DNA of 43,740 nucleotides from an uncultured Butyrivibrio sp. (GTDB lineage Bacteria > Bacillota > Clostridia > Lachnospirales > Lachnospiraceae). The stretch is from the NCBI GenBank assembly GCA_946536145.1, contig CAMNEA010000019.1, positions 1 to 43,740 of the forward strand. The letters are read 5' to 3'. Numbering within the stretch: position 1 is the first letter of the stretch; every line of letters starts with the position of its first letter. Shown piece by piece: positions 1 to 7,127 of the stretch. The position numbers and the translations under genes were made by a program. Below the pieces are notes generated by a model, which saw nothing but the letters and a program-made list of their open reading frames with translations, did not search any database and was not told the DNA's origin.

Positions 1-14
1 AGTATTCCTGCCAT
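1..14 (-). CDS. 5' end of an unidentified gene running off the left edge
   Basis: On the minus strand a GGAGG at 21-25 stands six bases before an ATG at 14-12, which then reads Met-Ala-Gly-Ile before the window ends. The ribosome binding site is canonical, so a real start is likely, but five codons say nothing about function. It lies downstream of hup and beyond the hup terminator hairpin, so it probably has its own promoter. Confidence 0.45.
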
Positions 15-120
15 TTGATTCCTCCAGCCGCTAAGGCCTCAACAGAATTAGAATTTTCTATTTATCATACCAGAAAAAGCGCCTCAAGCCCAAATCAATA
101 CTGAGTTTCCGGCACTTTTA

Positions 121-150
121 TAAAGAAAAATCCACGGCAGATGCTGTGGA
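121..150 (-). terminator. Rho-independent terminator of hup
   Basis: Reading the minus strand, a stem made from TCCACAGC and GCCGTGGA (one mismatch, four-base loop) is followed at once by a T-rich run (ATTTTTCTTT). It lies about 90 bases past the hup stop. A second small hairpin, CCACGG-TTT-CCGTGG at 171-185, sits between hup and this terminator. It has a T-rich tail only on the plus strand, so it may end a transcript entering from the other side or stabilise the hup 3' end. Confidence 0.65.
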
Positions 151-236
151 CTTTATCTACAGTCTGAGGACCACGGTTTCCGTGGCCCTTTCTGTTTTTA
201 TTCATTCGCAAATGAATTGCTGTCGGCATAACCAGA

Positions 237-515
237 TTATTTCTTGTTGACTGTGTCCTTAAGAGCCTTGCCGGCCTTGAACTTAGGAACTACAGCTGCA
301 GGAATCTTGATAGCTTCGCCTGTCTGAGGATTCTTACCTGTTCTGGCTGCTCTCTTGGATGTCTCGAATGTACCGAAGCCAACGAGCTGAACTTTGCCCT
401 TCTTCTTAAGCTCTTTTGAAACAACAGTTACAAAAGCCTCAACAGCCTTGCCTGCGTCCTTCTTTGAAAGTTCTGTTTCCTTTGCGATTGCATCGATAAG
501 CTCTGTTTTGTTCAT
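237..515 (-). CDS. hup: HU family nucleoid DNA-binding protein
   Basis: A 92-residue HU-type protein, the normal length for the family. HU dimers bend and wrap DNA without strong sequence preference. The N-terminal MNKTELIDAIA helix, the central GFGTFE turn and the RTGKNPQTGE DNA-binding arm are all present, with a Lys-rich C-terminus. The ATG at 515 is preceded by a GAGGGG ribosome binding site and a good promoter at 569-597. The gene is monocistronic: a terminator follows and a small membrane-protein gene is divergent upstream. HU cannot be told from IHF-like paralogues by sequence alone, but single-gene HU is usual in Firmicutes. Confidence 0.95.
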   Translation of the reverse strand: MNKTELIDAIAKETELSKKDAGKAVEAFVTVVSKELKKKGKVQLVGFGTFETSKRAARTGKNPQTGEAIKIPAAVVPKFKAGKALKDTVNKK

Positions 516-568
516 TATAAATTCCCCTCTCGATTTTTATTTTTGTGACTGAAATCACTACATGTATT

Positions 569-597
569 ATTTTAAGCGTGATAGCGCATAAATACAA
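569..597 (-). promoter_or_regulatory. Sigma-A-type promoter of hup
   Basis: On the minus strand TTGTAT (592-597) and TAAAAT (569-574) are separated by exactly 17 bases, about 55 bases upstream of the hup start codon. Confidence 0.65.
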
Positions 598-666
598 GGG
601 CTTTTCGTTATTCTCTTTTTTATTTCATTAATATATAATTATTTTATTAGAAAGGGAGGAGAGACT

Positions 667-960
667 ATGGAGGATTTATTATCAGTATTGGTTGATGTCG
701 TGATATTTGGCGTTGTGATCGCCGTCATACTCAGGAAAAAGGGGAAGAAAAACGAGGCTTCTTCAATGCCTCAGGGGCACAATAAGGTAGGCAGGTACGA
801 TACCTACAACAAGAAGAGTATCTTCAATGACTCAGGAGCCCAGCCGCATCTGCATGAGGCAAAGAAATACAAATCCATGTCTGACGCATCCAAGCTTCCG
901 CCAGGATATATACTTCTTAACGGGGAGCCTGTAAGGGTTGCTGATCTCGAGGGCAAATAA
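667..960 (+). CDS. Small single-pass membrane protein, function unknown
   Basis: A 97-residue protein. Residues about 4-22 (LLSVLVDVVIFGVVIAVIL) form one hydrophobic segment, followed at once by a basic RKKGKKN stretch; by the positive-inside rule this places the C-terminal 70 residues in the cytoplasm. The tail is polar, with a short conserved-looking end (PPGYILLNGEPVRVADLEG). GGGAGGA lies eight bases before the ATG. It is divergent from hup and closed by a strong terminator at 982-1040, so it is a one-gene unit. I do not recognise the family. A possible promoter (-10 TATAAT at 634-639) has no clear -35. Confidence 0.7.
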   Translation: MEDLLSVLVDVVIFGVVIAVILRKKGKKNEASSMPQGHNKVGRYDTYNKKSIFNDSGAQPHLHEAKKYKSMSDASKLPPGYILLNGEPVRVADLEGK

Positions 961-981
961 ACGGATCAAATATAAGAGCGT

Positions 982-1040
982 GACCGGGATATATCGAACA
1001 CTTATCCGGAAAGTGTTTGATATGTTCCGGTCATTTTTTG
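982..1040 (+). terminator. Long rho-independent terminator
   Basis: The arms GACCGG-GATATATCGAACACTT and its near-complement pair over about 22 bases with few mismatches, followed by ATTTTTTG. It closes the small membrane-protein gene and isolates the next operon. The longest open frame of the condensation gene begins inside this hairpin, which argues against that upstream start. Confidence 0.85.
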
Positions 1041-1069
1041 TCCGTATGTCTGTTAAGTCAAAAGGCCTA

Positions 1070-1098
1070 TTGGATGAGCGCAAAAACTGTGCTAAATT
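1070..1098 (+). promoter_or_regulatory. Promoter of the condensation/ACP/ligase operon
   Basis: TTGGAT (1070-1075), 17 bases, then TAAATT (1093-1098), with a TGC extended -10 at 1090-1092. It lies between the preceding terminator and the ATG at 1137. I saw no copy of the TetR inverted repeat of 4897-4918 here. Confidence 0.55.
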
Positions 1099-1136
1099 CT
1101 CGATTGTTCAAGGAAAGTGAAAAAAGGAGGTGCCTG

Positions 1137-2522
1137 ATGAGCACACAGTACCCGCTGACAGCGGCGCAGAAAATGCATAACAGATGGATATATGAATATA
1201 AGACACAACAGGTTTCAGGACTCAGCGTTGTGGCAGCTCTTAAGACAGAGCTTGACTTCGGACTTCTAAAGAAATGCCTGCAGCTGGAATTTGAAAGATA
1301 CGGCTGCATGAGGGTACGTTTTACCAAAGCAGATGAAAACGGAGATGTTAAGCAGTACATCATAAAACGGGAGACCAGGGACATCCCTCTTAAGGATCTT
1401 ACAGGCATGACTGTCGAAGAGGCAGACAATACTATGCAAAACTGGGCATACACAACCTTTGACGGCGATGATATCCCGATGTGTGACGTATTCATGCTAA
1501 AACTTCCTGAAGGCTATCGCGGTTTTTTCATTCACATGGATCACAGGCTTATTGACTCCTGTGGCGTTGCGGTGATGATACAGGATATCTTTTCGCTCTA
1601 CTGCCACTACAGGTTTGGCGGTGAATATCCCGCAGATCTTTCTGATTATGAGTCAGTTCTTGCATCCGACCTTAAAAAGGCCGGGAATGAAAAGCGATTC
1701 ATCAGGGATAAGAAATTCTGGGACGAGCAGCTGGACAGGCTCGGAGAGCCTCTGTACTGCGACATTCAGGGAAGGCAGATCCTTGATAAGGCAAGGAAGA
1801 AACACAAAAACAAAAACCTTCGCTCAGTTGATATTGAGAGAAAAAAGCTCTTTGTCGCAGTGAAGGACTATAAGCTGGAAAAAGAGCCGACAAAAGAGCT
1901 GATGGACTTTTGCAGAAGCCATGAGATATCTATGACGAACCTCCTTCTTCTGGGAATGAGAACATATCTCTCCAAACAGAATGAGGGACAGGAGGATATA
2001 ACGATACAGAATTTCATATCGAGGCGCTCCACTAAGGATGAGTGGATGTCGGGCGGAAGCAGGACAATAATGTTCCCCTGCAGGACAGTGATAAGCCCTG
2101 AGACAGACTTCCTGTCAGCTGCGTATGAGATCCAGAATATTCAGAACGGCATTTATATGCATAGCAACTATGATCCGGGTCTTATAGCTGATGAGATCAG
2201 AAAAAGATATAAAACGCCAAAGAATACGACCTATGTAAGCTGCTATCTGACTTATCAGCCGATGCAGGCAGCTATGGACAACCCATATATGAAAGATATA
2301 CCGTTTTTCGCGAAATGGTTCGCGAACGGGGCAGCGACCAAGAAGCTGTACCTGACCGTATCACATACACCCGATGGTGGAATGAATTTCTCATACCACT
2401 ATCAGACGGCAGAGCTTTCAGAAAAAGACATGGAGCTTATGCACTACTATCTGATGAGGATACTTTTCAGAGGAACAGAAGATCCCGGAAGAACAATCGG
2501 GGAAATAATTGAAATGGTTTAA
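1137..2522 (+). CDS. Free-standing condensation-domain (C-domain-like) acyltransferase
   Basis: A 461-residue protein of the chloramphenicol-acetyltransferase/NRPS condensation fold. It opens with YPLTAAQ, typical of C domains. The active-site motif appears as D135-H136-R-L-I-D140: the catalytic second His and the Asp of HHxxxDG are kept, but the first His is Asp and the Gly is Ser. Length matches one C domain with no attached A or T domain. The ATG at 1137 follows AAAGGAGG by six bases; the longer frame from 1017 would start in the upstream terminator. It begins an operon with a carrier protein (17-base gap) and an AMP-forming ligase, so it likely transfers a carrier-bound acyl or aminoacyl group to an amine or alcohol. 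The product is unknown. Confidence 0.85.
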   Translation: MSTQYPLTAAQKMHNRWIYEYKTQQVSGLSVVAALKTELDFGLLKKCLQLEFERYGCMRVRFTKADENGDVKQYIIKRETRDIPLKDLTGMTVEEADNTMQNWAYTTFDGDDIPMCDVFMLKLPEGYRGFFIHMDHRLIDSCGVAVMIQDIFSLYCHYRFGGEYPADLSDYESVLASDLKKAGNEKRFIRDKKFWDEQLDRLGEPLYCDIQGRQILDKARKKHKNKNLRSVDIERKKLFVAVKDYKLEKEPTKELMDFCRSHEISMTNLLLLGMRTYLSKQNEGQEDITIQNFISRRSTKDEWMSGGSRTIMFPCRTVISPETDFLSAAYEIQNIQNGIYMHSNYDPGLIADEIRKRYKTPKNTTYVSCYLTYQPMQAAMDNPYMKDIPFFAKWFANGAATKKLYLTVSHTPDGGMNFSYHYQTAELSEKDMELMHYYLMRILFRGTEDPGRTIGEIIEMV

Positions 2523-2539
2523 CATAAGGAGGAGACATT

Positions 2540-2779
2540 ATGAAGATCGAGAAGAAATTTAAGGAAATTGTAGCACAGTACTGCGATGTAAAACCCGAGG
2601 ATATGAAGATGAGCTTAAGGTTCAGGGAGGATCTGGGCTTTAGCTCACTGGATTTCATGTCAATGCTGGGAGAACTTGAAGATGAGTTTGACTTTGATCT
2701 TGAGCAGGAGAGCGCCACTAAGATCCATACCATAGGTGAAGCGATAGACTTTTTGGATCACATGGCACTGGCAGGCTAA
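2540..2779 (+). CDS. Acyl/peptidyl carrier protein
   Basis: A 79-residue acidic carrier protein. Residues 31-38 read DLGFSSLD, so Ser36 is the expected 4'-phosphopantetheine attachment site (the usual DSL is SSL here). Helices before and after match the four-helix ACP fold, and length is typical. AAGGAGGAG precedes the ATG. It is sandwiched between a condensation enzyme and an AMP-forming ligase with gaps of 17 and 12 bases, which makes it a dedicated carrier for this pathway and not the fatty-acid-synthase ACP. No phosphopantetheinyl transferase is in the window, so a housekeeping one would have to activate it. Confidence 0.88.
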   Translation: MKIEKKFKEIVAQYCDVKPEDMKMSLRFREDLGFSSLDFMSMLGELEDEFDFDLEQESATKIHTIGEAIDFLDHMALAG

Positions 2780-2791
2780 AAGGAGGGAACC

Positions 2792-4282
2792 ATGAAGAAT
2801 ATCAGGAGTATCTGGGATGAAGCAGTCGAAAACTACAGTGACTATGTGGCTCTTAAGTGGCTCTACAGAAAAGAAGTAAGGGAAAAGACCTACAAGGATA
2901 TCGACAGGATAGTAAAAAATGTCAGGACTACTCTGGAAGAACTTGATTTTGTCGGATCTCACATAGCTCTTATAGGAACGAGCTCGCCGGAATGGATAGA
3001 GAGCTATCTGGGAATAGTGACAGGCGTAAATGTGGCGGTTCCGCTGGATGCGCTTCTACCTGACGAGGAGCTTATAGATCTTTTGAACAGATCTGACAGC
3101 GTCGCGCTTTTCCTGTCACCTTCAAAGGAGGCGCTTAAAGAAAAGATAATCGCAAAATGCCCGCAGATCAGAAAGATATTCATGCTGACAAGTGAGGAGC
3201 TTGAGGGCTTTAAAACTGCTGATTATGACGTTCCGGGAGCAGCAGAGTATGAGATCGCGACTATAATCTATACCTCCGGAACCACCGGAAAGAGCAAGGG
3301 GGTAATGCTGACACAGGAGAATCTCTCCGAGAATGTCAGAAGTGTTGAATACTCAGCACATCCCGGATGTGTGGTGCTCAGTGTTCTTCCGATCCATCAC
3401 GCATATTGCCTTGTCATGGACTATTTAAAGACACTTTCACTTGGCTGCACCATATGCATCAATGACTCGTTCATGCACATGGTCAGAAACATGGGAATCT
3501 TTAAGCCGGAAGTCATGCTGATGGTGCCTCTTATGATCGAGACCATATATAAGAAGATAAATGGCCTGGGACCCAAGGCAAAAGAGATATTCGGCGGAAG
3601 GCTGCGCACAATTTTTACCGGAGGAGCTCATCTGGACCCCTTCTATATCGACAAGTTTGAGGAGTACGGAGTAAGCATCCTTGAAGGCTATGGCATGAGT
3701 GAGTGCTCGCCCGTTATCACCAGCAATTCCCCTGACGACCATAAGAAGGGATCAATCGGACGTCCGCTGAAAAATGTGGAAATTTCCTTTGAAAACGGTG
3801 AGATACTTGTGCGCGGCAGCAGCGTTATGAAGGGCTACTACAAGATGCCCGAAGAGACGCAAAAAGCCCTTAAGGACGGATGGCTTCACACCGGAGACAA
3901 GGGATACCTTGATGAGGACGGATATCTTTTCATAAACGGAAGGGTCAAGAACCTTATCATAATGTCTAACGGAGAGAATGTATCTCCGGAGGAGATAGAG
4001 AACAAGCTCTCGCTTAATCCTCTGATATCTGAAGTAGTGGTGACGGGAGAAAACAACGGTCTTACTGCAAGGATTTTCCCTGACATAGACGAGGCATCCG
4101 CAAGGAAACTGTCAGATGAAGAACTGGAAAAAGAGCTGTGGGCATTAATAAACGAATACAACAGCTCTCAGCCGGGCTACAGATATATAACGTCAATTAT
4201 TGTAAGAAAGACACCTTTTATCAGAAATACCACAGGCAAGATAAAGAGAAATGAGGCCGCAAAAGAGAGCACAGCTGCCTGA
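2792..4282 (+). CDS. AMP-forming acyl/aminoacyl ligase (ANL superfamily)
   Basis: A 496-residue adenylate-forming enzyme. Signature motifs are present in order: the P-loop-like YTSGTTGKSKG (residues 160-170), EGYGMSECSP, WLHTGDKGY, the hinge GRVKNLII and the C-terminal NTTGKIKR with the catalytic Lys. Such enzymes activate a carboxylic acid as an acyl-adenylate and load it on CoA or a carrier-protein thiol. The operon position after the ACP suggests it charges that ACP. It is about the size of a free-standing A domain or fatty-acyl ligase; I cannot read the substrate from the pocket. The operon ends tail-to-tail with tetR, only three bases separating the stops, and no terminator hairpin was seen between them. 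Confidence 0.88.
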   Translation: MKNIRSIWDEAVENYSDYVALKWLYRKEVREKTYKDIDRIVKNVRTTLEELDFVGSHIALIGTSSPEWIESYLGIVTGVNVAVPLDALLPDEELIDLLNRSDSVALFLSPSKEALKEKIIAKCPQIRKIFMLTSEELEGFKTADYDVPGAAEYEIATIIYTSGTTGKSKGVMLTQENLSENVRSVEYSAHPGCVVLSVLPIHHAYCLVMDYLKTLSLGCTICINDSFMHMVRNMGIFKPEVMLMVPLMIETIYKKINGLGPKAKEIFGGRLRTIFTGGAHLDPFYIDKFEEYGVSILEGYGMSECSPVITSNSPDDHKKGSIGRPLKNVEISFENGEILVRGSSVMKGYYKMPEETQKALKDGWLHTGDKGYLDEDGYLFINGRVKNLIIMSNGENVSPEEIENKLSLNPLISEVVVTGENNGLTARIFPDIDEASARKLSDEELEKELWALINEYNSSQPGYRYITSIIVRKTPFIRNTTGKIKRNEAAKESTAA

Positions 4283-4285
4283 TAT

Positions 4286-4864
4286 TTATCTCGATCCCAT
4301 AAAGGGAAGCACGCCATTTAAAAAGATGGTTGTAAGTACGTCGGCAACTTTGTCTTTGTCAGACGAAAAATCCTCCGAGATCCATTTGTGAAGGATGCCG
4401 ATGGTGCTTCCGATAGTTCCGGCTATCAGATATGAGTACTGCTCTCTTGAAACGTTTGCCCCGGTGCTCAGGTCTGATACGCTGGTGACATATTTGTGGA
4501 ACATTGTCATTGCTTTTTCAAAAAAGCCATCACCCCTTGCGCTCCTTAGAAGATTGGAGAGGAAGGGGTTTTTCTGTGTATAGCTGCAGATCGCAAGGAA
4601 ATAGGAAAAACACATATCCCTGTCGTTCTTGGGATGGAACCCTTCCATCATCCTGAATATATCGTCAATGGTCTTGTCTTCGGCTGCCTCCACAAGGGCG
4701 GGGATGTTCTCGTAGTGGTTGTAGAAAGTGCTTCTGACTATTCCTGCTTTCTTTATCACATCCGAAACGGTGATCTTTTCGTAGTTTTTTTCATGCAGCA
4801 GCAAAAAGAAGGCGTCTATGATGGCATCTTCCGCTGTGCTGTATCGCTCGTCCTGTTCATTCAT
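4286..4864 (-). CDS. TetR family transcriptional regulator
   Basis: A 192-residue protein with an N-terminal TetR helix-turn-helix (residues about 9-57, with ITVSDVIKKAGIVRSTFYNHYEN as the recognition region) and an all-helical ligand domain that looks like the TetR_C_33/AcrR-type end. It is convergent with the condensation/ACP/ligase operon and divergent from the double-glycine peptide gene at 5029. Its own promoter overlaps a 22-bp inverted repeat, which suggests self-repression. The ribosome binding site before the ATG is weak. Typical members respond to small hydrophobic ligands; control of the neighbouring operon is an inference from position. Confidence 0.88.
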   Translation of the reverse strand: MNEQDERYSTAEDAIIDAFFLLLHEKNYEKITVSDVIKKAGIVRSTFYNHYENIPALVEAAEDKTIDDIFRMMEGFHPKNDRDMCFSYFLAICSYTQKNPFLSNLLRSARGDGFFEKAMTMFHKYVTSVSDLSTGANVSREQYSYLIAGTIGSTIGILHKWISEDFSSDKDKVADVLTTIFLNGVLPFMGSR

Positions 4865-4896
4865 CTTTAATAAACCCTTTTCGCAATTTTTATAAT

Positions 4897-4925
4897 ATTA
4901 TGTTACCATATACATAATTAAACAA
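4897..4925 (-). promoter_or_regulatory. tetR promoter with overlapping inverted-repeat operator
   Basis: On the minus strand TTGTTT (4920-4925), 17 bases, then CATAAT (4897-4902) form a good promoter. Superimposed is the inverted repeat ATTATGT-N8-ACATAAT at 4897-4918, covering the -10 and the spacer. Size and position fit a TetR-type operator used for autoregulation, and it also lies upstream of the divergent peptide gene. Confidence 0.6.
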
Positions 4926-5028
4926 CAGAATCGGAAAAGATTTTTTTAAAATGTCTGCCAGGATTTATTCCGGTTCGTATAAATGGTTAGCAAACAAAAA
5001 TGAGTAATATTCAGGAGGGCATTTAGTG

Positions 5029-5259
5029 ATGAACGAGAAAGATATTGAGAAAAAAGTATTAAGTGATGAAGACCTTGAGGGAGTTAGCGGCGGAACACAG
5101 GCGCAGCCTCTTTTGTTCAGGGGAGAGGCTCCTAAAGCTGCAAGTGCTGTACAGAAGGGCAAGGCCGACAAGGCGAAAAATCTTGTCTACAAGGAAGAAA
5201 AGAAGGACTTTGATGGCAAACTCCTCTCAGGCGGATTTGATGGACCTACATATTGCTGA
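5029..5259 (+). CDS. Orphan double-glycine leader peptide (bacteriocin/RiPP-type precursor)
   Basis: A 76-residue peptide. Its N-terminus carries LSDEDLEGVSGG ending at residues 21-22, the classic leader recognised and cut by C39-peptidase ABC exporters. The remaining 54 residues are Lys-rich and polar, with a single Cys at the very end (FDGPTYC) and a second LSGG near the C-terminus. The ATG at 5029 has AGGAGG ten bases upstream; a GTG at 5026 would be seven bases away and add one residue. A strong terminator follows. No C39 exporter, maturase or immunity gene is recognisable in the window, so the transport machinery must lie elsewhere if it is functional. Confidence 0.7.
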   Translation: MNEKDIEKKVLSDEDLEGVSGGTQAQPLLFRGEAPKAASAVQKGKADKAKNLVYKEEKKDFDGKLLSGGFDGPTYC

Positions 5260-5272
5260 TAGTAAGTATCAT

Positions 5273-5305
5273 AAAGGGGCTGTCTGACAGCCCCTTTTGT
5301 TTTTT
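5273..5305 (+). terminator. Strong terminator after the double-glycine peptide
   Basis: AAAGGGGCTGTC and TGACAGCCCCTTTT form a tight stem followed by TTTTGTTTTTT. The stem is symmetrical and sits two bases past the stop of the convergent minus-strand gene, so it may serve both. Confidence 0.9.
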
Positions 5306-5306
5306 A

Positions 5307-6005
5307 TCATCTGATATTATATAGTGTGACAGATACATTTACTTTATCTTTTCCGATTGTTTTCTCCAATCGAGCACCTATCTGCAGGTTTTTACTCATT
5401 GAGATTGTGGAACCGTTCTTTATGCCATATACTGACTTTCCTGTATCGTAGTTGTATGTATGTAACCACAATACTTTCCACCCGTTCATGCCTTTAACAG
5501 TAACCTTCTTTTTTCCGCTTGTTTTAATAGTAGAATTGAAGTTTTTATTCAGCAATTTTGCATAATCCTTATTTCCGATCGTAAAGGACTTTACCGGATT
5601 GGAATACTTTAGATATTTAACGTTTTGTGATGTTGTATAGGTTTTATTCTGACGTTTGATCTTTAATGTTATTTTGGTACTGCCTTTTGCTTTTCTGGTA
5701 AGCCTGACGTAATTCTCTTTTGTGATTTTCTGGGTGAATATTTTTGGCTGTACAGTAGCAACTTTTGTGTTTGAACTCCTGGCGCTGATTAGTTTATCTC
5801 CTTTTTTTATATTATCGAGATACAATATCAGATTGGAATTATCATTGTCGGTAACCCAGAAATAAATTGTACTTTTGGCATCCCTTAATGTCGGGGCTTT
5901 CGATGCAGCATATGATGTTACAGGACATAATGCAAGTATGAATACTGCTGCTATCATCGAAGCAAGTATTCGTTTTAGATTTTTAGTGACAGTACTTTTT
6001 TTCAT
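5307..6005 (-). CDS. Secreted protein with bacterial Ig-like repeats
   Basis: A 232-residue exported protein. Residues 1-33 are a Sec signal peptide (basic N-terminus, hydrophobic core, cleavage after TSYA). The mature part is Lys-rich and beta-strand-like: SSNTKVATVQ followed by KAKGSTKITLKI resembles the Big_2 Ig-like fold found on Clostridia surface proteins, but no anchor (LPXTG, SLH, choline repeats) is visible. The start chosen is the ATG at 6005 because TAGGAGGG lies seven bases before it; an in-frame extension upstream lacks a ribosome binding site. Function is unknown; adhesion or wall association is only a guess. Confidence 0.75.
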   Translation of the reverse strand: MKKSTVTKNLKRILASMIAAVFILALCPVTSYAASKAPTLRDAKSTIYFWVTDNDNSNLILYLDNIKKGDKLISARSSNTKVATVQPKIFTQKITKENYVRLTRKAKGSTKITLKIKRQNKTYTTSQNVKYLKYSNPVKSFTIGNKDYAKLLNKNFNSTIKTSGKKKVTVKGMNGWKVLWLHTYNYDTGKSVYGIKNGSTISMSKNLQIGARLEKTIGKDKVNVSVTLYNIR

Positions 6006-6088
6006 TTTTATCTTCCCTCCTACGCACAAATTCAAACTGTTTTAATATGCAAATAGATTATAGCAATTCTGGCGGACTATTGATACAA

Positions 6089-6110
6089 AAAGAAAGACAA
6101 ATCTTTCTTT
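6089..6110 (+). promoter_or_regulatory. Inverted repeat upstream of the LysR gene
   Basis: AAAGAAAGA-CAAA-TCTTTCTTT has perfect 9-base arms, centred about 65 bases upstream of the LysR start. A possible extended -10 (TGC TATTAT, near 6128-6136) lies downstream of it. It may be an autoregulatory site or a weak minus-strand terminator-like hairpin; the sequence does not decide. Confidence 0.35.
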
Positions 6111-6165
6111 CCTTATAAAATGTCGTGTGCTATTATGAAAAAAATTATCGTAAGGGAGTATGCAC

Positions 6166-7062
6166 ATGACAATACTACAGCTTAAATATGTTATAGCCAT
6201 AGATGAGGAGTGCTCTATGCGCAAGGCGGCTGACAGGCTCTACGTCTCACAGCCCGGACTTTCAAGCGCGGTCAGGGATCTTGAGAGAGAACTCGGGATA
6301 CAGATATTTCAGAGAGTTCACAACGGCGTGGTCACCACGAGCGCGGGAGCATCTTTTATTGCCTATGCAAGAAGCGCGGTGGAGCAATTTGAGAGGGTAG
6401 AGGAAAAATATCTTGGAAAGGGAAATGACAAGCCTTCTTTTTCAGTTTCAATGCAGCACTATACTGTAGCTGTCAATGCCTTCATTGAGACTGTAAAAGA
6501 ATATGACCTCGATGAGTATCAGTTCTCGATAAATGAGACACAGACTTCAGAGGTTATTGAGGACGTCAAGACCATGAAGAGCGAGGTGGGGGTGATCGCC
6601 CTCAGTGATTTTAATAAAAATACATTTAAAAAGATCTTCGCGGATGCTTCGCTGGAGTTCAATGAGATATTCAGCCGCAACACCTATGCTTACCTCAGTA
6701 AGCGCCATCCGCTTGCTGACAGAGAGGAGATATCCCTTGAAGAGCTTCAGGATTATCCCTGCATGGTATTTGATCAGGGCAGCAATACCTCATTCTATTA
6801 CAGGGAGGAGGCGCTTGCCACCTACGACTACAAAAAGGTCATAAGTACCAATGAGAGAGCCACATCGATGGAGCTCATGCTGGGTCTTAACGGTTATGCT
6901 GTCGGAGCAGCTATGCTTGGAGACAGCATCAATTCATCTGAAATTATTGCCATAAAGCTAAAAGAGGAGGAGACGCTCACTTTCGGATACATTGTCAGAA
7001 AAGGCGGAGAACTCAGCGAAATGGCGCAGACATTTATCGAAAAACTGCAACAATATAAGTGA
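6166..7062 (+). CDS. LysR family transcriptional regulator
   Basis: A 298-residue LysR-type regulator of standard length. Residues 1-60 form the winged helix-turn-helix (MTILQLKYVIAIDEECSMRK, then AADRLYVSQPGLSSAVRDLE), and the rest is the periplasmic-binding-like effector domain. The ATG at 6166 is seven bases after AAGGGAG; the ATG at 6160 touches the ribosome binding site and was rejected. It is transcribed in the same direction as the NhaC gene 65 bases downstream, unlike the usual divergent LysR arrangement. Control of that transporter is plausible but unproven. Confidence 0.92.
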   Translation: MTILQLKYVIAIDEECSMRKAADRLYVSQPGLSSAVRDLERELGIQIFQRVHNGVVTTSAGASFIAYARSAVEQFERVEEKYLGKGNDKPSFSVSMQHYTVAVNAFIETVKEYDLDEYQFSINETQTSEVIEDVKTMKSEVGVIALSDFNKNTFKKIFADASLEFNEIFSRNTYAYLSKRHPLADREEISLEELQDYPCMVFDQGSNTSFYYREEALATYDYKKVISTNERATSMELMLGLNGYAVGAAMLGDSINSSEIIAIKLKEEETLTFGYIVRKGGELSEMAQTFIEKLQQYK

Positions 7063-7077
7063 TTGGGAGTAATACTA

Positions 7078-7086
7078 TGCTATAAT
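7078..7086 (+). promoter_or_regulatory. Possible extended -10 promoter of the NhaC gene
   Basis: TGC directly before a perfect TATAAT (7081-7086), 42 bases upstream of the NhaC start, with no good -35. A weak -35 plus extended -10 is typical of promoters needing an activator such as the LysR protein encoded just upstream. Confidence 0.4.
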
Positions 7087-7127
7087 AATGTTTATTTTTA
7101 TTCATTTTGACAGAAGGGGGAGGATTT

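Noticed and set aside
1017-1136. N-terminal extension of the condensation enzyme
   Set aside because: It starts inside a strong terminator and crosses the promoter; AAAGGAGG stands just before the ATG at 1137.
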